Shown in pieces: positions 10,901 to 25,900 of a stretch of DNA of 64,000 nt. The notes below the pieces were generated by a model, which did no database searches, was not told the DNA's origin, and saw only the letters and a program-made list of their open reading frames with translations. Location: NCBI GenBank assembly GCA_016648135.1, contig JADDOH010000302.1, forward strand, positions 302,270-366,269, in the 5' to 3' direction. The translations under genes were made by a program, and so were the position numbers. This DNA is from Agrypnia vestita (lineage: Eukaryota > Arthropoda > Insecta > Trichoptera > Phryganeidae). Numbering within the stretch: position 1 is the first letter of the stretch; the number at the start of each line of letters is the position of its first letter.

Positions 10901-13900
10901 ATTTTACTTTTTTTTTCCAAAAATACGCCAACATTCAATGAATTTTCAACTCGGCAGTTACGATTTGTGTTTGGGTTCCGGCTCGAGCGCGTACAAATTA
11001 CTTTAATAATGAAGTAACGTAAAAAGGGACACACTAATTACTGTATGTAAATGTTTTTAACGCTTGAATAATGCTCCTTTTTACTAATTGTACTCATTTT
11101 ACCATCAGAAATACGTGCGCGCGAAAATCGTAACGGCGCGGTGGCAGTTTTCACTCGCGTTTTGGCGCGATCTAAATGACAGCCACCGCGATGTATTAAC
11201 TTATGAATCGTTTTTTAAAGTATTTCTTTAGTTTGTATTGTTAAATTCGCATTTCATTTTGTTTTACGCACTTTCTTGAATTTTTTTCTTAAATCATTAT
11301 AAAATACATGATTTTAAAATGACATTTAGCGGCCGAGTTTAGAGCATCCGACAATTTTTTAACAGAATACGAAATTGAAGATATGGGCGCAATAAAAAAA
11401 TAATCAGCCTCTAAAATTTAGCGATTTACCTAGAGAATAAGGGCCCAAATGTTGACCTGAACCAAGTAGAGGATTGGAGGCAAACTGATGTACATGAACT
11501 GATACAAAACTACATTTACAACTCCGTTGAAACAGGGTTATTTTTTTTAGCAATAGCAACAGAAAAAAGTAACTAGGTAAAATGAAATTATTTTAAGTAA
11601 TATGACATTATTTTAAGCATTAATTGTTTTTACTTCCATCGAAAGCTCATTTTTGTATACAATTTTCATTTCCTCACTTTTACATTTTCCTCAGTTCTAC
11701 ACCGATTTTTTTTGTTCCCCGGAGAAGTGTAAAAACGAGGTTTTACTGTATAATATTAAAAAATTATTTGATTTAATACAAGTCAAATAAAATGACAAAA
11801 ACCTTAAAAAAAACATATTTTTTAAATTTCTGCATGGTTTTAATAATTTTATTTGACTTATATCAAAGCGAATAAATATATAATATTCCATGTAAGATAC
11901 TGTAGTGATAGTCCAACGTTTTACTGAAAATAAGTCTAAAATATTGAAAAAAAATGCAAACGTTGATGTCGTTTATCTCAGTAACCGTTGACATTTCACC
12001 CAAAGTGTAAATAATGTTTTAGATTCAAAATTGCACGAAGAAGACTCCCCCAAATTTTTCTACTAGCTATGAGACATTCTATATGTGACAAATCCATTTA
12101 TGATAGAGAAAAGAATGAACAAATTAGGAAAGATGTCAAGTTGATGTTAACAAAGTGAAAAAATATAATTTAAAAAGGGTCTCTCAGGTGGTTGGGTATG
12201 TTGAGTGAATGAATGAGAAAAGAATGGTAAGAAAGATATACAACCCAAAATGGCTCGTTGATGGCGCCAGAAAGTGAGGGTAACCGCTGAAGTCGTGGCA
12301 TGACCGTAATAACCAGATACTGGAAGATAACTGTTAGGAGTCTCAAAAATCGTCGAGTTTATTTGCAAAAATGTATCAATGTGAATATGAGGCAAGATTA
12401 GTGTATTAAAATGCTAAATTAAAAAAATGCTAAATTTTATTTATACTTTGGGTATGGGTCGAGGATAAATGTTTATTTTTAATTATCTAAAAATTATAAA
12501 TGTTTATGCAACGGTTTTATTATGGAAATTTTTTTCTGTAGTGTTGTGTATTCTAAAATTGGTATATATTATTTCAGATATTCCCGTAGAGTTTGATACA
12601 ACAGTTTTGACCAGTGAAATTCCTTTAGATGTGGAATGCGAGCCTTTATTACCTGAAGAATTGTTTGTAAATAAAAGAAAACATTCAAAATCAGTTGGGA
12701 AACACAGTAAAAAGTCTTGTGAAGAAGAGATAACTCCCACAAAAGCCGTTCCTGCATGCACAATTACATCTTCACAGGTACATTTCTCATGTAATACAGC
12801 AGTCATTTGTAAATAACGAGGGTATAATAACTGGTTGTTGATTCTAAATTCAAGGAACCGAGGAAAACAAATTTTGAATTACGCAAAATCCTGCCAATTT
12901 AAAATTTTTGAAAAATTGCTAAATTTGTGAAAAAAATTTATTACATTTCAATATTCTGCAAGGATATAAAAATACACAATAATATTTATAAATATGACAA
13001 TTAAGAAGGATAAAAATAAGATAAATATTGAATTACTATATGATGCATTAAAATAACAAATTTTAAGTATTAGTATGGTGCAATTTTATTACAAAAACAA
13101 CCACCTTTTATTAGTGATGAGTTAATTTTGTGCCTAGGGCCCAAAAAATTCAAAATTTTTTGTGATTTTTATTTTTACGAAAAAACTGTGAAAACACGCA
13201 TATATTAAAAAAAACACACACACATTCATATTATTTTATCGTAAGTGTTGAAATGCAATTGTTTTTTTTATCATTAAGTAAAAAAAAATCTTTTTTCGAT
13301 TTCCGATAATGTTGCCAGCGCAACATTTTCCGAAAAATAATAATTAATTTTTATTTGTTTATTAGAGACAACACTATTATTATTATTTGATGCCTACCTA
13401 ATGATCTTCTTCTGTGTGGTATATTGTGTTGCACGGCACAGCACACAATGGAACATCGCACTCATAACACATAATTATGATACACTTTCACACACACACA
13501 CACATATTTCAAATAAACGCAACTAAATTGCGTGTATTTTTGTTAATAAATCACTGTTAGTATTCAATTGAATCATAAACCAAGAAAAACTGACAAATAT
13601 CGCTAAACATATTGTATATATTTGTGTATACGTGTACAAATAAATCGAAAATCGAAAAAAAAATCGTATTTCCCGCGCACTTTGTGCGTGACCTTGAATG
13701 ACGGAATATTTGAATTTCGATTGCGCAACACGCGTTCGGGGCGACATCTACAACTTTTCTATACGATTTTGACGGCAGAAAAACTTCTGTTTTGATTGTT
13801 GATTTCTCTACTGGGAAAAAATCACGTTTTTGAAATTCGATACGCGGCCGCCGAGAAATAATTTATAACGTTCCAGACGCATGGGTGCGGCCTGGCCCGG

Positions 13901-16900
13901 GGCTCATTAATTAAATTTTCGTTCATATAATACATATGACAATTTAAGGACATTTTATTTAAAAAATTAAAGTTGTAACAGTAAATAATATAAATTTGTA
14001 AAATATTATCTATGTAAATAGTACCCGAGGTTCAGAAAACAATAAAAACCACCAAAACAATAATTTTTTATTTTATTAATAACTGTTGAAATTATCAAAA
14101 TATCTAAACATACTAAAAGGAAACCATAAGATAACTTATGCAGCTATGTCACTACCTATGTACAAACCTCGATTTTAAAAGAAATTATATAAGTTATCTA
14201 AATTACTATTGCAAAAAAAAAAATTACCTATCTAAACTAAAAAAAATTAAACTAATAATATTATTATAGTAAAAATCAATCAGAATTTAAATATAAATCG
14301 GTGTATAGTGACAAAATAAAAACCTTACAAATACCAAAAAAATATGAAAAACTACCTGTATCTGCTTCCCTTGGCTTGGTAAAGTTTGCACATTTGTAAA
14401 AAAGAACCATTTGTAATTGTATTCTACTTGACTTAATTTTAAAAATGTATCCCTTTTGATGATTTCTACATAATTTAGATGTACATTCAACATATCGCCT
14501 TGAGCAAACTGAAACTAAAACTGTCGGTCGTTTAATTTTATTTCTCAAGAAACTAATCAAATCAAGCCAACCAAAACTAAATTAATGGCTCCCAATGTAT
14601 CTCCGAAAATGAAATACTTAAATTTCGGCATTTTAATGAAATTAATTTAAAAACAGATTTATGTTTTAAGAATGATAAGAGAATGGAGTAAAAATAATCA
14701 ATGAATAATTAGTACAATTTTTTTTTAAGGATTATTTGCGATGATCACCGCCAAATATAAACACTCATATAAACTCAACAGTCGGGTATGCCGACAATCG
14801 CGCGAAAATTATTATACGATATATGAGTACTTGAATTATGAATTGAGTAATTGAATTGAGTAATTGAATTGAGTAATTGAATTGAGTAATTGAATTGAGT
14901 AATTGAATTGAGTAATTGAATTGATTAATTGTCTTTAAACTCAATTTGTTTAATGAGCATTGTACTCCCGTGACTTAGGCCAGCGCCACATTGCACGGAC
15001 CTTCCGTTTCAGATCTTCCGCGGCGGGATGCCACTACATTTCTTTCCATATACGTAAAACGCATTTATGAAACGCACTACGCAGACATTCGACGACATGA
15101 CGCGAATGTGGCATTTGACATCCGAGCAGTATGGCGCTGGCCTTTGTTTCACGGAATTTATCGGCAGTTATTTCACGCATTTGAAATTATATTGAATGCT
15201 TTTAAGGGGTTACGTGTAGTCAGAGGTGAAAAAAAATAGACATTTTCAAGAATTTTTTTTGAACGGTTGTGTAATGTTTTGATTCAATACATAATATGTA
15301 CCAACGTTTTACACTATATTTTAAGTAACTATACCGAAAATTTCAAATAAAATTATTAATACTGTACCACGATAGAAGCTCGATTCTTGACCCCTGTCTT
15401 GCAAATAGTGCCTCGCGGTGACCATTAGTGCTTCTTAGGGCCGGTTGTGTCAAGTTGGATTAAAGTAAGCATTCTTTTAAAGCATAGATTTTTACGTTCT
15501 CCACCAATCAGACGATCCGTTTTCGTAAAAATCTATGCTTTAGTCGACCGCTTACTTTGATCGAACTTGAAACAACCGGGCCTTAGTGGTTTATCGAAAT
15601 TTAATGAAACAAAAAAAAATTAGTTGTTCAATAGTTTATCTTGTGCTTAATGTAAGCTTTTTTTATTTGTTTTCAAAGTTAGCAAAATGGCGGTCTGTGA
15701 AAACTTAATTATGAATTTTGAGGGAAAAAATCACTCATTTATTATTTATAAAAAAACAGTTGAGTCAAAAAAAAATCCTTCAATTAAGCACAAGTTTTTA
15801 ATGCCTAAAATATGATGTTTAAATTTCATTTGAATCTGTCGAGTAGTTTTTAAAATATCGTGGTCACCGTTTTTTAAAACGTTATTTTGAGAAAAACGGA
15901 TTTAAAGTTTTATACATATGATACGCGCACCTGGGGGATATAAACGAAAGTCCCGTACCTGTGTCTATTTCTCGGAAGCCATTAAATTCGGCCGCTCTGT
16001 AAAATTTCCTGGCCTCCCAAAGGTGCATATTTCTGGTGAATTTGGCTGCCGGGAGCTCCGTCTAGCACCAGAAAATAAACGGTTATTCGCTAATCAGCTA
16101 CACCACCGCCGATCAGCTACAAAAGCGGTGCGCTTTTACTCCCAGCCAGGATACATTGTTCGGAAGGCTCTAACAGACCTCGCCTTACTAGGAGGTGTCC
16201 GGGAGGGATTCCTGGCGAACCTAGGAAGTGATATCGCCGACGCAGTCGAGTGTTCTCCTGCCGCGCCGTATCAAGTCGAGCTTATGTGAAGCTCGAGTCT
16301 CGTCGAGTGTTTACCTCTGAGAAGTATCTTCGCCATCGCTCTTGCTGTCGAGTTTTTTCCGGCAAGAGCCTCCGCTGAATCTGTGAAGTGAGATCCAGAA
16401 TTCCGCCTTAATTATTTTGTGACTACACCAGAGACCCAAGTGCTGCTCTTTTATATTTCGACTGTCTATATTTCTGTGTGATCTTTTCTGCTACGTATGT
16501 ACATTTGTGTTTTACTGACTATTAATAAATTGTTGTTAAAAATAAACTTTTCAGTTATTTCAACGCATTTGTCACTTGCACTCATATATTGAAGCAAACC
16601 ACCCCGTTTCAAATAAATAATTAATACAAATACAATTTAAAAATTTACTTACGTAGAGTCATCTATTTCTGGTACATATAATAGATCTTTTGCCGATGTG
16701 TAAGCATCCAAGATGTCGATTTTTTTTTGTCTACGTCTCTTTCTGCCTTCTCGAGTGACCTGTTTTGCACGTTGGTCAGCAATCTTTATGCGCTCTATAT
16801 CGAGTTTTTCAGCATACCGACGTGCATTAGGCCCACAATTTAATCCTATTGCATCGGCAATCATTAATATTCCTTGCATACTTTCATGACGTCTCATTAT

Positions 16901-19900
16901 AAATTTTTGAAAATGATTATAATACACACACAACTACCTATCGACTGCTGGGTTTCACTGCCACTGAAATACTAACACTAAATCAAATCTCAGTTAGCCT
17001 AATGGATCTTATGTTTAAAAGTAGACGTATAAAATAAATTTCGTAGATTATTCTTAGAATTACTCGGGTAAAATCCACGTTCCGTAGCAGCCGCCCCGTT
17101 TGTCAGCCCTGCCGACTCTACTGCCGTCCGCGTGTCAGTACGGGGGGCAGTAGAGGGCCCTACAGTTATCATTGGATATCTTTAAAACTAATAACCGGAT
17201 CGAGTTGATATTTTCACAAAATATTTTTGAAACATTTTACTTTAATAAAATACAAAAAAAAAAACGATTTTTTGAAAATCCTGACTACACCTAACCCCTT
17301 AATGAACTAAACAGACCCAGGAAGCAAGGCAATCCAATAAATAATTAAAAATAAGAGTATAATGATATACAAATTTGTGAATTTTAATTAAATTCCGGTA
17401 TATTTTGGACGTTAAATATTGATGAAAATGAAACAAAATATTACAGTAGTGCCGAAGAGGCTCCTGGAATTGTAAATTATCAGGTGCACCTGCTCATAAA
17501 GTGTGTATTCTCAGAAATGGATTTTTCGGTCAATTAAGAATGTTTGCATAGTTAAGAATGAAAATAAAACAAAAATTAGTATCACCAATGCTGCTCTGCG
17601 AGTATTATCTATTGCAAGCCAAGCCTGTATGTTGATATTCGGGATTAAGTTTTATTGTCTCGCCTTTTCAAATAATACAGTTTTGGCCAAACAGCTAATT
17701 TTATGGCTCTGCAAGAATTCATCACCACGTAAGGTCAAAATCGTCATTTTTGATGTGATGGCGTGAGGCTTTGAGAGTTGCTCTACATATCGCTCCAATC
17801 CATTTTATCGTACCTACTCTAGTTTCGTCGGTACAGAATTCCATTTTGTCGTATGTGCTGAAATATTGGTGTTTGATCAGTTCTATTATGTCGTATGTAT
17901 TATCAGCTCCATTTAATCTTATGTTCATACAAAAATTACTTGTCGTATCTGGCCCGGTATCTCTTCTTTGTCAATTAAAAAATATAACCTATGAAAAAGT
18001 AAAATTAAAGATAATTCAATTAAAACGAGAAGACTTTTTGAATTACAGTGCTGGTGGTGATCCTTTGTTTCATATACTCAAATAAAGCAATTGAGATACG
18101 AACAAAATGACATACTTAACATCAAGTATATATATGACAAACACGGATTCGACATCATTCGTAGATAATAAATTACAAAAAACACACCTTAAACGTAAAA
18201 AGCCTTTTAAATTTCCCATTATTTTTAGATGTGCGACTTTTATGTCTTTAACTGAGGAAAAAGACGTGATATAGCATCATTGTTTTTATACATGCCACTG
18301 GTAGATAAAATATTATATGAAAATTTACTTAAAATCATTGATATTGCCTTTATTATAATTTTTTATTTAGTATTTCTTTATTACTTTCTTTTTACCCCAG
18401 CAAAAAGTTTCTCTGGTCTTGTAAATCAAAATTTATTGTAGTATTTCTGTTTAAATTAATATTTTTGGTAGAGTTTCATAAAAATTATTTGATTATCGCT
18501 TAGATTAAGTTAAAAGAGTACTTTAATTAAATCATTTCAATTCTTGTATATTTTTTTAAATGAAAATAATTTTTCCTATTATTTTGAATCTAACATTTAA
18601 TAAAAAAAACATTAAAATGACATATTTATTCCTTTAAATACCAACTGATATTTCAGTTCCATTTTGTTATATCGTCAGTTTTCGTCGCAATGTCAATTTT
18701 TATCAAACTTTAATATAAAAATTATAAAAAACGGTACTAGTTAAATGTAATTTTTCTATTGCAAATGGCGTAATAAAAAAATTAAAATATTATCATTAAC
18801 TCGGAAAACAATAATATTATTTCCTGTAGTTGGAAAATTGATTTCAAACTTTAAATGCGTTTTTCTCAATACTGTTGTTTGGACCTTACGACAAGATAGA
18901 ACTGGGGTGACGAATTATCTATTGTAAGCTGCCCATTTTGTGAATTATGGGATTTATTTAGGCTAGTTGTTTTATTAGCCTATTCAAATACTACACGGTT
19001 TTTTCAGCCTCTAGAACTTTTGTGACACCGCCAAAATCACTTAATTTTTATTGCTACCATTTTTAGGAATGTTGAACAAAATTTTGTATTCCGAAAAATA
19101 TATTTTGAAGATTTATTTTTATAGATAAATTGCTATAAATATTTTCACTACTTAGGCGAGAAATGAAAATAAGCGGGAAACATATTAAACCTAAAAAAAA
19201 TATGAGATTTATATGGGAATTTTTCGGGACTGCAGAATTTAAACTTATTTAGCGGGGAAACTTATTAAAACTGAATTTATTAAGCGAGTTTTACTGTATT
19301 TATTTAAGCATACACAGTGAGTACAGAGTTATATATTTTTACATTTCATTTGTTTAATATTTCTTGTTTTTTTTTTTTTTATGTAAAAGATATTCACTGT
19401 CTCAGACCGCAGACCTCAGTTAATTAATCTGTTGTGTCCAACAGTGGAATCTAAACAATAATGATATTCTCTTAATAAACTAAATTAAAATTCAATGACA
19501 ATGAATGTCAGATTGCCTCATGAGCGCCATTGTTGCCCCCACAATGCAAGTCTCTCGATGAAGGAAAACTACCTGAGGATTGGAAGAGGGCAGTGGTAAC
19601 TCCCATTTATAAGAAAGGAGACAAATTAAACCCAGCCAATTATAGACCTATAAGCTTTACTTCAGTTCTGTGTAAGGTAATGGAGAGAATTATCGCTGAG
19701 GACTTACAAAGATTTATGGAAGACAACGGCGTTGTATACCGAAGTCCAAGAGCAAGTTAACAGAGCATTCACCGTGTCAGGGTGTCTCAAGACTTTGGTC
19801 TGGTAAAAAAGTAAGGTCAAAATATACAATACATGCATACGACCTCTTATGTAGAGACGCGGGTTGACACTGTCTGCACCAAAGGACTCCCCAGAACAAC

Positions 19901-22900
19901 TGAAATGAAGGTGCTGAGATCCATTACTGGAAAAACTATGTGACCATGTCCGAAATGAAGACATAAGGACAACTTGCAAAATAGAGGACATAGCACGATG
20001 GAGTAGATCCAGAAGGAGATTCTGGCGGGATCACATAGCCAGAATGGACAGTGCATACATGATGATGGACCCTGCAATGGGATCCGAAACGTCGGCCCGA
20101 AAGGTCGTAACAACACGGCATAATACCCCAGTAAACACAAACTTGAAGATTCTGAGTGGCCGTGAAAACCTAAGAACATTCAAAATAAAAACATTTGTTT
20201 ACATCTGACGGAACCATTATTCACAACTATTTATAACATATGTGAGGCTTCTCCTCGAATATGTCTCTCAGACCTGGAATCCATATTTTGCTACAGATAT
20301 AGTTTTACTGGAAAATGTTCAGAGACAAGCCACAAAATTGCCCTTGGGTCTTAAAAACCTGGAATATGCGGAAAGGCTGAGATTCTTGAAACTGTCCACT
20401 CTTCAGGAGCGATGAGCAAGAGGTGCCCCTCTCGAGACATTTAAGATTTAAGATTCTATCAGGCTACTCCAATACTCCTAATATGGCAGATATGTTTGCA
20501 TTGAACTCTAATGTGGGCCTTCGAAGACATCACCTGAAGTTGAACAAGTCTCGGTTCTCATGTAATCCGAGAAAGCATACATTAAGCAATAGAATGGTCA
20601 ATATGTGGAACAGTTTGCCTGAGGGTGTTGTGTCTGCAGCCAGTGTCAACCAATTTAAAAATAGGCTGGATAATCAAATGAGAAATTGTGAAATGGGCCT
20701 ATCAGCTTAAGCGGCCCGCCCATTATCAATAATAATAATAATAGATATGTGGTGTTTATATTATTTTGAAAGATGTGTTTCTATAACAAATTTACTTAAA
20801 CTTTTTATTATTTATGAAATAACGTGATATATAAATAAAGAATTGTTTTGTATAAATAAAGAAATGAGTCATGGAATATCAAAACCACCCAACCACCATT
20901 TGTGTATTTTTTTAGATTTGAATGTCAATATACAGAGTGACTCATTGCTAGTAACAAAAATTTTACATGTTCAAGCAACCACGACCATAATAGTTTTGGA
21001 GATATGCAATATCAAAGTTTGCATTTTTTCCCAATACTTCCGACTTATTTTTTGCAAAAAGTTGAAGTATCATTACAGTAACTTATATTGATAATGAAAA
21101 ATTTATTCACATTAATACAAGTCGAATAAAATGATAAAACCTTGCAAAAATTGAAAACAGTTTTTTTTTTGCAAGGTTTTTATCATTTTATTGTATATCA
21201 TATATTGTGCATCGTCGGAAACGTTTGGGTATCTCCGTCGACGTAAATACTCAAACGTTGCCGAAGCACTTGTAATTTTTTATGGTGATTATTTCTATGA
21301 GCCTTGCAAACTCCAATGTCTTTTATGATATTTGAATATATAAAATTTAGAATTCTAATTTAAATCACAGAAGATCGAAATAGCATGGCGCTAGCCTAAA
21401 TGTTCAATATTTAGTTTACCTGGGCCGAGTCGTATTTTTTCTAACTCGAGTACCTCGAGTTGAAATGTTAGCTGACACGAGTCGCAACTCGAGTTAACTC
21501 GGTGTCTATTTGCCAGATCAGTACGTATGAATGTCGTATTACTGTATGGGTACGTCTTACGTATATTCAACTCAATGTCTCAAACTCGTTAGTCAATCAA
21601 CTCGAGTCAAATAAAGTTTTAGAAAAATAATATAAATATAGAAAGATAAGGATAAATTATAGATTTATGTATTAATAAAGAGATAAGTACTCAATAATAT
21701 GTTTTTTCTTCAAGTTATTTACTAATGTGGAGGTGTTACCTATATCTTTATAATTACAGGTACCTAATTTACATTTGACTATGTTGTCATAATTATTTTT
21801 GGAAAAAAACTCCCATGTGACGCTCTTATTCTTTTCAGGGGGCATATTAACTGCAAATATGCATCACTATTACTATAATATATTTGCGGAAAATTAAACG
21901 CGGGTAATTAATAATTACGCAAATCACTTACAGCGGTAGTGGTTACTAGAAAATTAATAAACGAACCGAGCCTAGCGGCGCGCAGCACTCGTGAGCTGAA
22001 GCGGCATCGTTCGAAATTTTGAGCCAACCGAGTTGATGGAAAAGGCAACCTCGAGTCAACTTGCTAACTTGAGGTTGTGAACGATATGATCGCGGACGGC
22101 GCCAGTTACGTCGCTCAGCTGGGCTCGGCTGTAGTTGGAACACTTCGCCTACAAGGCGAGTGTTCCGATGCTCGGCTGGGCTCGGTTATAGTGCCGAGCC
22201 CAGCCGAGCATCGGAACACTCGCGACGTGCGACACGGTCCTCGCTGTCCGCGATTGTATCGTTCAAACATTCTCACGTTCACATGACTTCCTCAGCGAGT
22301 TGACTCGAATGCAAGTCAAATCGGTTTGCTGGAAATGCAACTCGATTTGACTCGCTAGCAATATAATTCGAGTTACTCGGTTAAGTTAACTCGAGTCGCC
22401 CATCGCTAGTTTGCAGCGTGTTTCAGATATTAAATATTATAAGTCGTGCATGCGTTGTAGTCATAGCATAGCTAACGCTCTGCTGATCCGTTATTAATTT
22501 GTTGGTACACATGAATAATAGACAACTAACACTTCGCTCAGCATCAACATCTAATACAAATAGGTTAGCTGAAGTAAATCGCGTCCACAAAACTAATTTC
22601 GGTGATCGTGCTTTCGCGGTGGCTGGCCCAAAGTTATGGAACAAACTACCTAATAAACTGAGACAAACTGACAGCTTACCACAGTTCAAAAAACAACTTA
22701 AGACGCATTTATTTAAACAATCCTATAAAATCCTATAGAATCTGACCACAACAACACTAGCTAATGTTTTCCACTCCTATTGTGCACTCCGCGAAAACAC
22801 CTAATTCTTTCAGGCACTCACAAACTATTATAGTTCTCAATTTTAATTCCACTTCTTGTATGCCACCTAGTGAATAGTAATTGTAAATAAGTTTTTTCTT

Positions 22901-25900
22901 TTCTAGCAGTAAGTTGTCTTGTAAGATAATAATTTTTCTGTGTAAAGCGCCCTTGAGGTGAGTATTCGCGAAAACGGCGCTATACAAGTTATCCAATTAT
23001 TATTATTATTTTGAATATACATTTTTTGTGGTGATTATTTCTATGAGACTTGCAAACTCCAATGTCTATTATGATATTTGAATATTATGTAGAATTCTAA
23101 ATTTGGTACACATATTGAATATTTATTTTGTCGCATGTTTTAGATATTAAATGATCACAAATATTGTGAGAACCGAAAAATTTAAAAACGCGGGTTCTCA
23201 AAACGCTTGCGTTGATAATCATAATAGATGAAACAATTTAAAAAGAATTGCAGATATATTAATGTCTTTTAAATTGTAGACAGAAAATAATAAAAATTCG
23301 ACACACAAGCATTTTGACATATGCAGTTAATCGATCGGCTGTCATTGTATATGTCAATTGTCCATTGTATATGTCAATTGTCAGTGTATTGACAATATAT
23401 CGTTGTCTCATTCAATCATAATGTTTCACTATAGCAACAAATACGTCCAATTTAACGCATTGGGATGTTTATATGATATTGGAAAAAGTTGAAGTGTCAG
23501 CCTCGTCGTGGTAGAGGACGATATAAACACTCAATACTTCGGGTTTCAAGGTCGCGTGAATTTTCAGCCTTAATAAAAAATTCAAAAACATTAAAAAATA
23601 TTTTATACTCTTAAATTACCAAGTACTTTTTGCTACATCCCCGATAATGTAATGAATATATTTATTTCCTTGAACTTCATAATCAACCTAAATCCAAATG
23701 CTAAAATTTCAAAAGCAACCATAATCCATTGTCTGGTTTCAAAAGTCTTTTAAATGTTGAAATAACTCATGAATTATAAGAATTTCATTTATGTTGTGTT
23801 ATTTGAATGGTTTGTTTTTAATTCCTTATTCTATTAGTTTTTATTTCATTTTATTCAAGTTATCAACAAGATGTAAAAGGGTTTTCTTTGTCAAAAAATA
23901 GTTCATGGCGTTAGGTGGGTTTTGATATTCAACTACTCAAATGTGTTATATAATTTAAGAAATGTGTATGAAGACTAGTTATGCATAGATACAGTGCATT
24001 ATTTAATATTCTTATTTGCTGGAAAAATTTTTATTTGGCCAAACATGAGTTGAATATGTAATTGTTGTCTCTGAAATTTTCTTGAGACAAAATTTTTGTT
24101 CAAATTTCTTGTGGACATACTACTTAACAATATGTATTTAAAAATTAACAATGGAATATGCCAAACATCTGGTGCATATTTACCAAGAAGTCAAATCCAT
24201 TTCTTCACATTAAAAAAATTGTTTCAATGTTTATTCAGTTCAATGAATAATTAAGTGTTTGTCATATTTATTTTCCAGCCACCACCTACATTGCCGACAA
24301 ACATATTTGACAGCGATGAGACCAGTTCACAGGATGGAGCGGCAGTTTCCCTGTCCGATGTAAACCAGCAGGCAGCCATTTCGGCTCTGCAAAATGCTTC
24401 AGATATTTTATTTGAAGATAATTCTGCCACTGATGTCGATTATCTAAATACACTAGCTTCAGGAAGTTATAATCCCAATATCAACCTAAATGCTGCCGCG
24501 ATACCTCCCAAAAGATCTAAAACAAGCAAGGACAACATTCAGGAAGGGAATTTGATAAGAAATATTAAGGAGGAAATAATGATTCCCGAAGAAGAAGATT
24601 GGAACAATATGTCTCTGGCCACAGTTCCCACCAATGACCAGTCAAGACCAGCACTCAATAGATTTCAGTCAGTGTAAGTTTTTTCTTATATTGGCATGTT
24701 AAGTATAAGGCAATGGGTTTTGGAGTTATTGTGCATGAAAGTCTGTTATTTTGAAATCCCGGAGATCAGAATTGTATAAAAATTTGAATTACTAAATCCT
24801 TTATAAAACTGTAAATTAAAATATGGAAAACATAAGGTTATATAAATAAGGTTCCAAATTTTGAGTCCGATCGGTCAAACTGTATAGATTTTCATCGAAA
24901 AAATATCAGGGGAAGGGGAGTAAAAGAATAGGAGGAAAATGTTGCCAATGTTATTTGCCAAGTCCTAAAGAATAAGTTTCCAAATCCTGAGTCCGATCGG
25001 TTGAACGGTACAGACTTAAGTTGAAAATATATCAGGGGGAGGGAAAGGGGTAAAAGAATAGGGGGGAAATGTCGCCTATATTACCCGCCGAGTCCTAAAG
25101 AATTAGTTTCCAAAATTTAAGTCCGATCCGTCAAAAATATATCAGGAGGAGGGGAAGGGGTACAATAATAGGGGGGAAATATGGCCTATGTTACCCGCCG
25201 GGTTCTAAAGCATTAGTATGCACAACTAGAATCGAATCGGACAAACGGTGTAGATTTGTATAGAGAACATACAGACAGACAGACTTTTGAGTTTTATAGG
25301 TATAGATTCTAGGGATGTTACAGAGCTCGCTTTATCAGAACCGAATTCGGAATCGGACTTTTTTTGAATTGGTTTCTTGGAACCGGAATAGAAATATGTT
25401 AAGGACAGGTGTTATAAAGTCAAATTACAAACATTATTATACATCATTTCATTTATATTGGCTTAAAAAACAATACACCTTCAGTCTGTTCAAATCTTTA
25501 ACCCATTCCACACGTTAAAAAACATATCTGACATCTTTCATAAGCGGCGGCGCCATTTGGCGGCATTATATTTTATGACTTTAAACAAAGATAACACTCT
25601 AAATTTATTAATTGTTTATAAGCGTTCAAGAATCTTCAAGGACAAAATCGAACACTGAAATCGTTCAAATATTTACAAAATAACGTAAACAAAATTTAAT
25701 ATGGGACGACATAACAACGGCGACGCACGCGCTATAATTGGTGGTATTTATAGGTACCAGAGTGAAGTGGTGTTCTACGCGGGCACTGATTTTTAACACT
25801 CACGTCTTGGCATATTTAAATAAGGGTATTTGTTTCTATAAAAAACTTATAATTCCTTAATACTTCAACAGATTTTAATAATAAAACGAATCACAAATTT

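Larger units (their letters stand above)
15206..17298 (-). mobile_element. TTAA-flanked DNA transposon relic with Mutator-like transposase fragment
   Basis: Starts GGGGTTACGTGTAGTCAG and ends, inverted, GGGGTTAGGTGTAGTCAG, flanked by TTAA at 15202-15205 and 17299-17302. Carries on the - strand the C-terminus of a transposase (16649-16933), a nested MITE (15438-15582) and a GC-rich segment (15918-16560). TTAA is the target of piggyBac and Kolobok; ends and protein do not look like piggyBac, so a Kolobok-type assignment is my inference. Confidence 0.7.

Noticed and set aside
12504..12806. 100-codon open frame on the - strand
   Set aside because: Antisense of the HSF exon 12578-12777.
15918..16289. 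123-codon open frame in GC-rich sequence as a gene
   Set aside because: No motif, no splice support; GC-rich composition alone explains the long frame.
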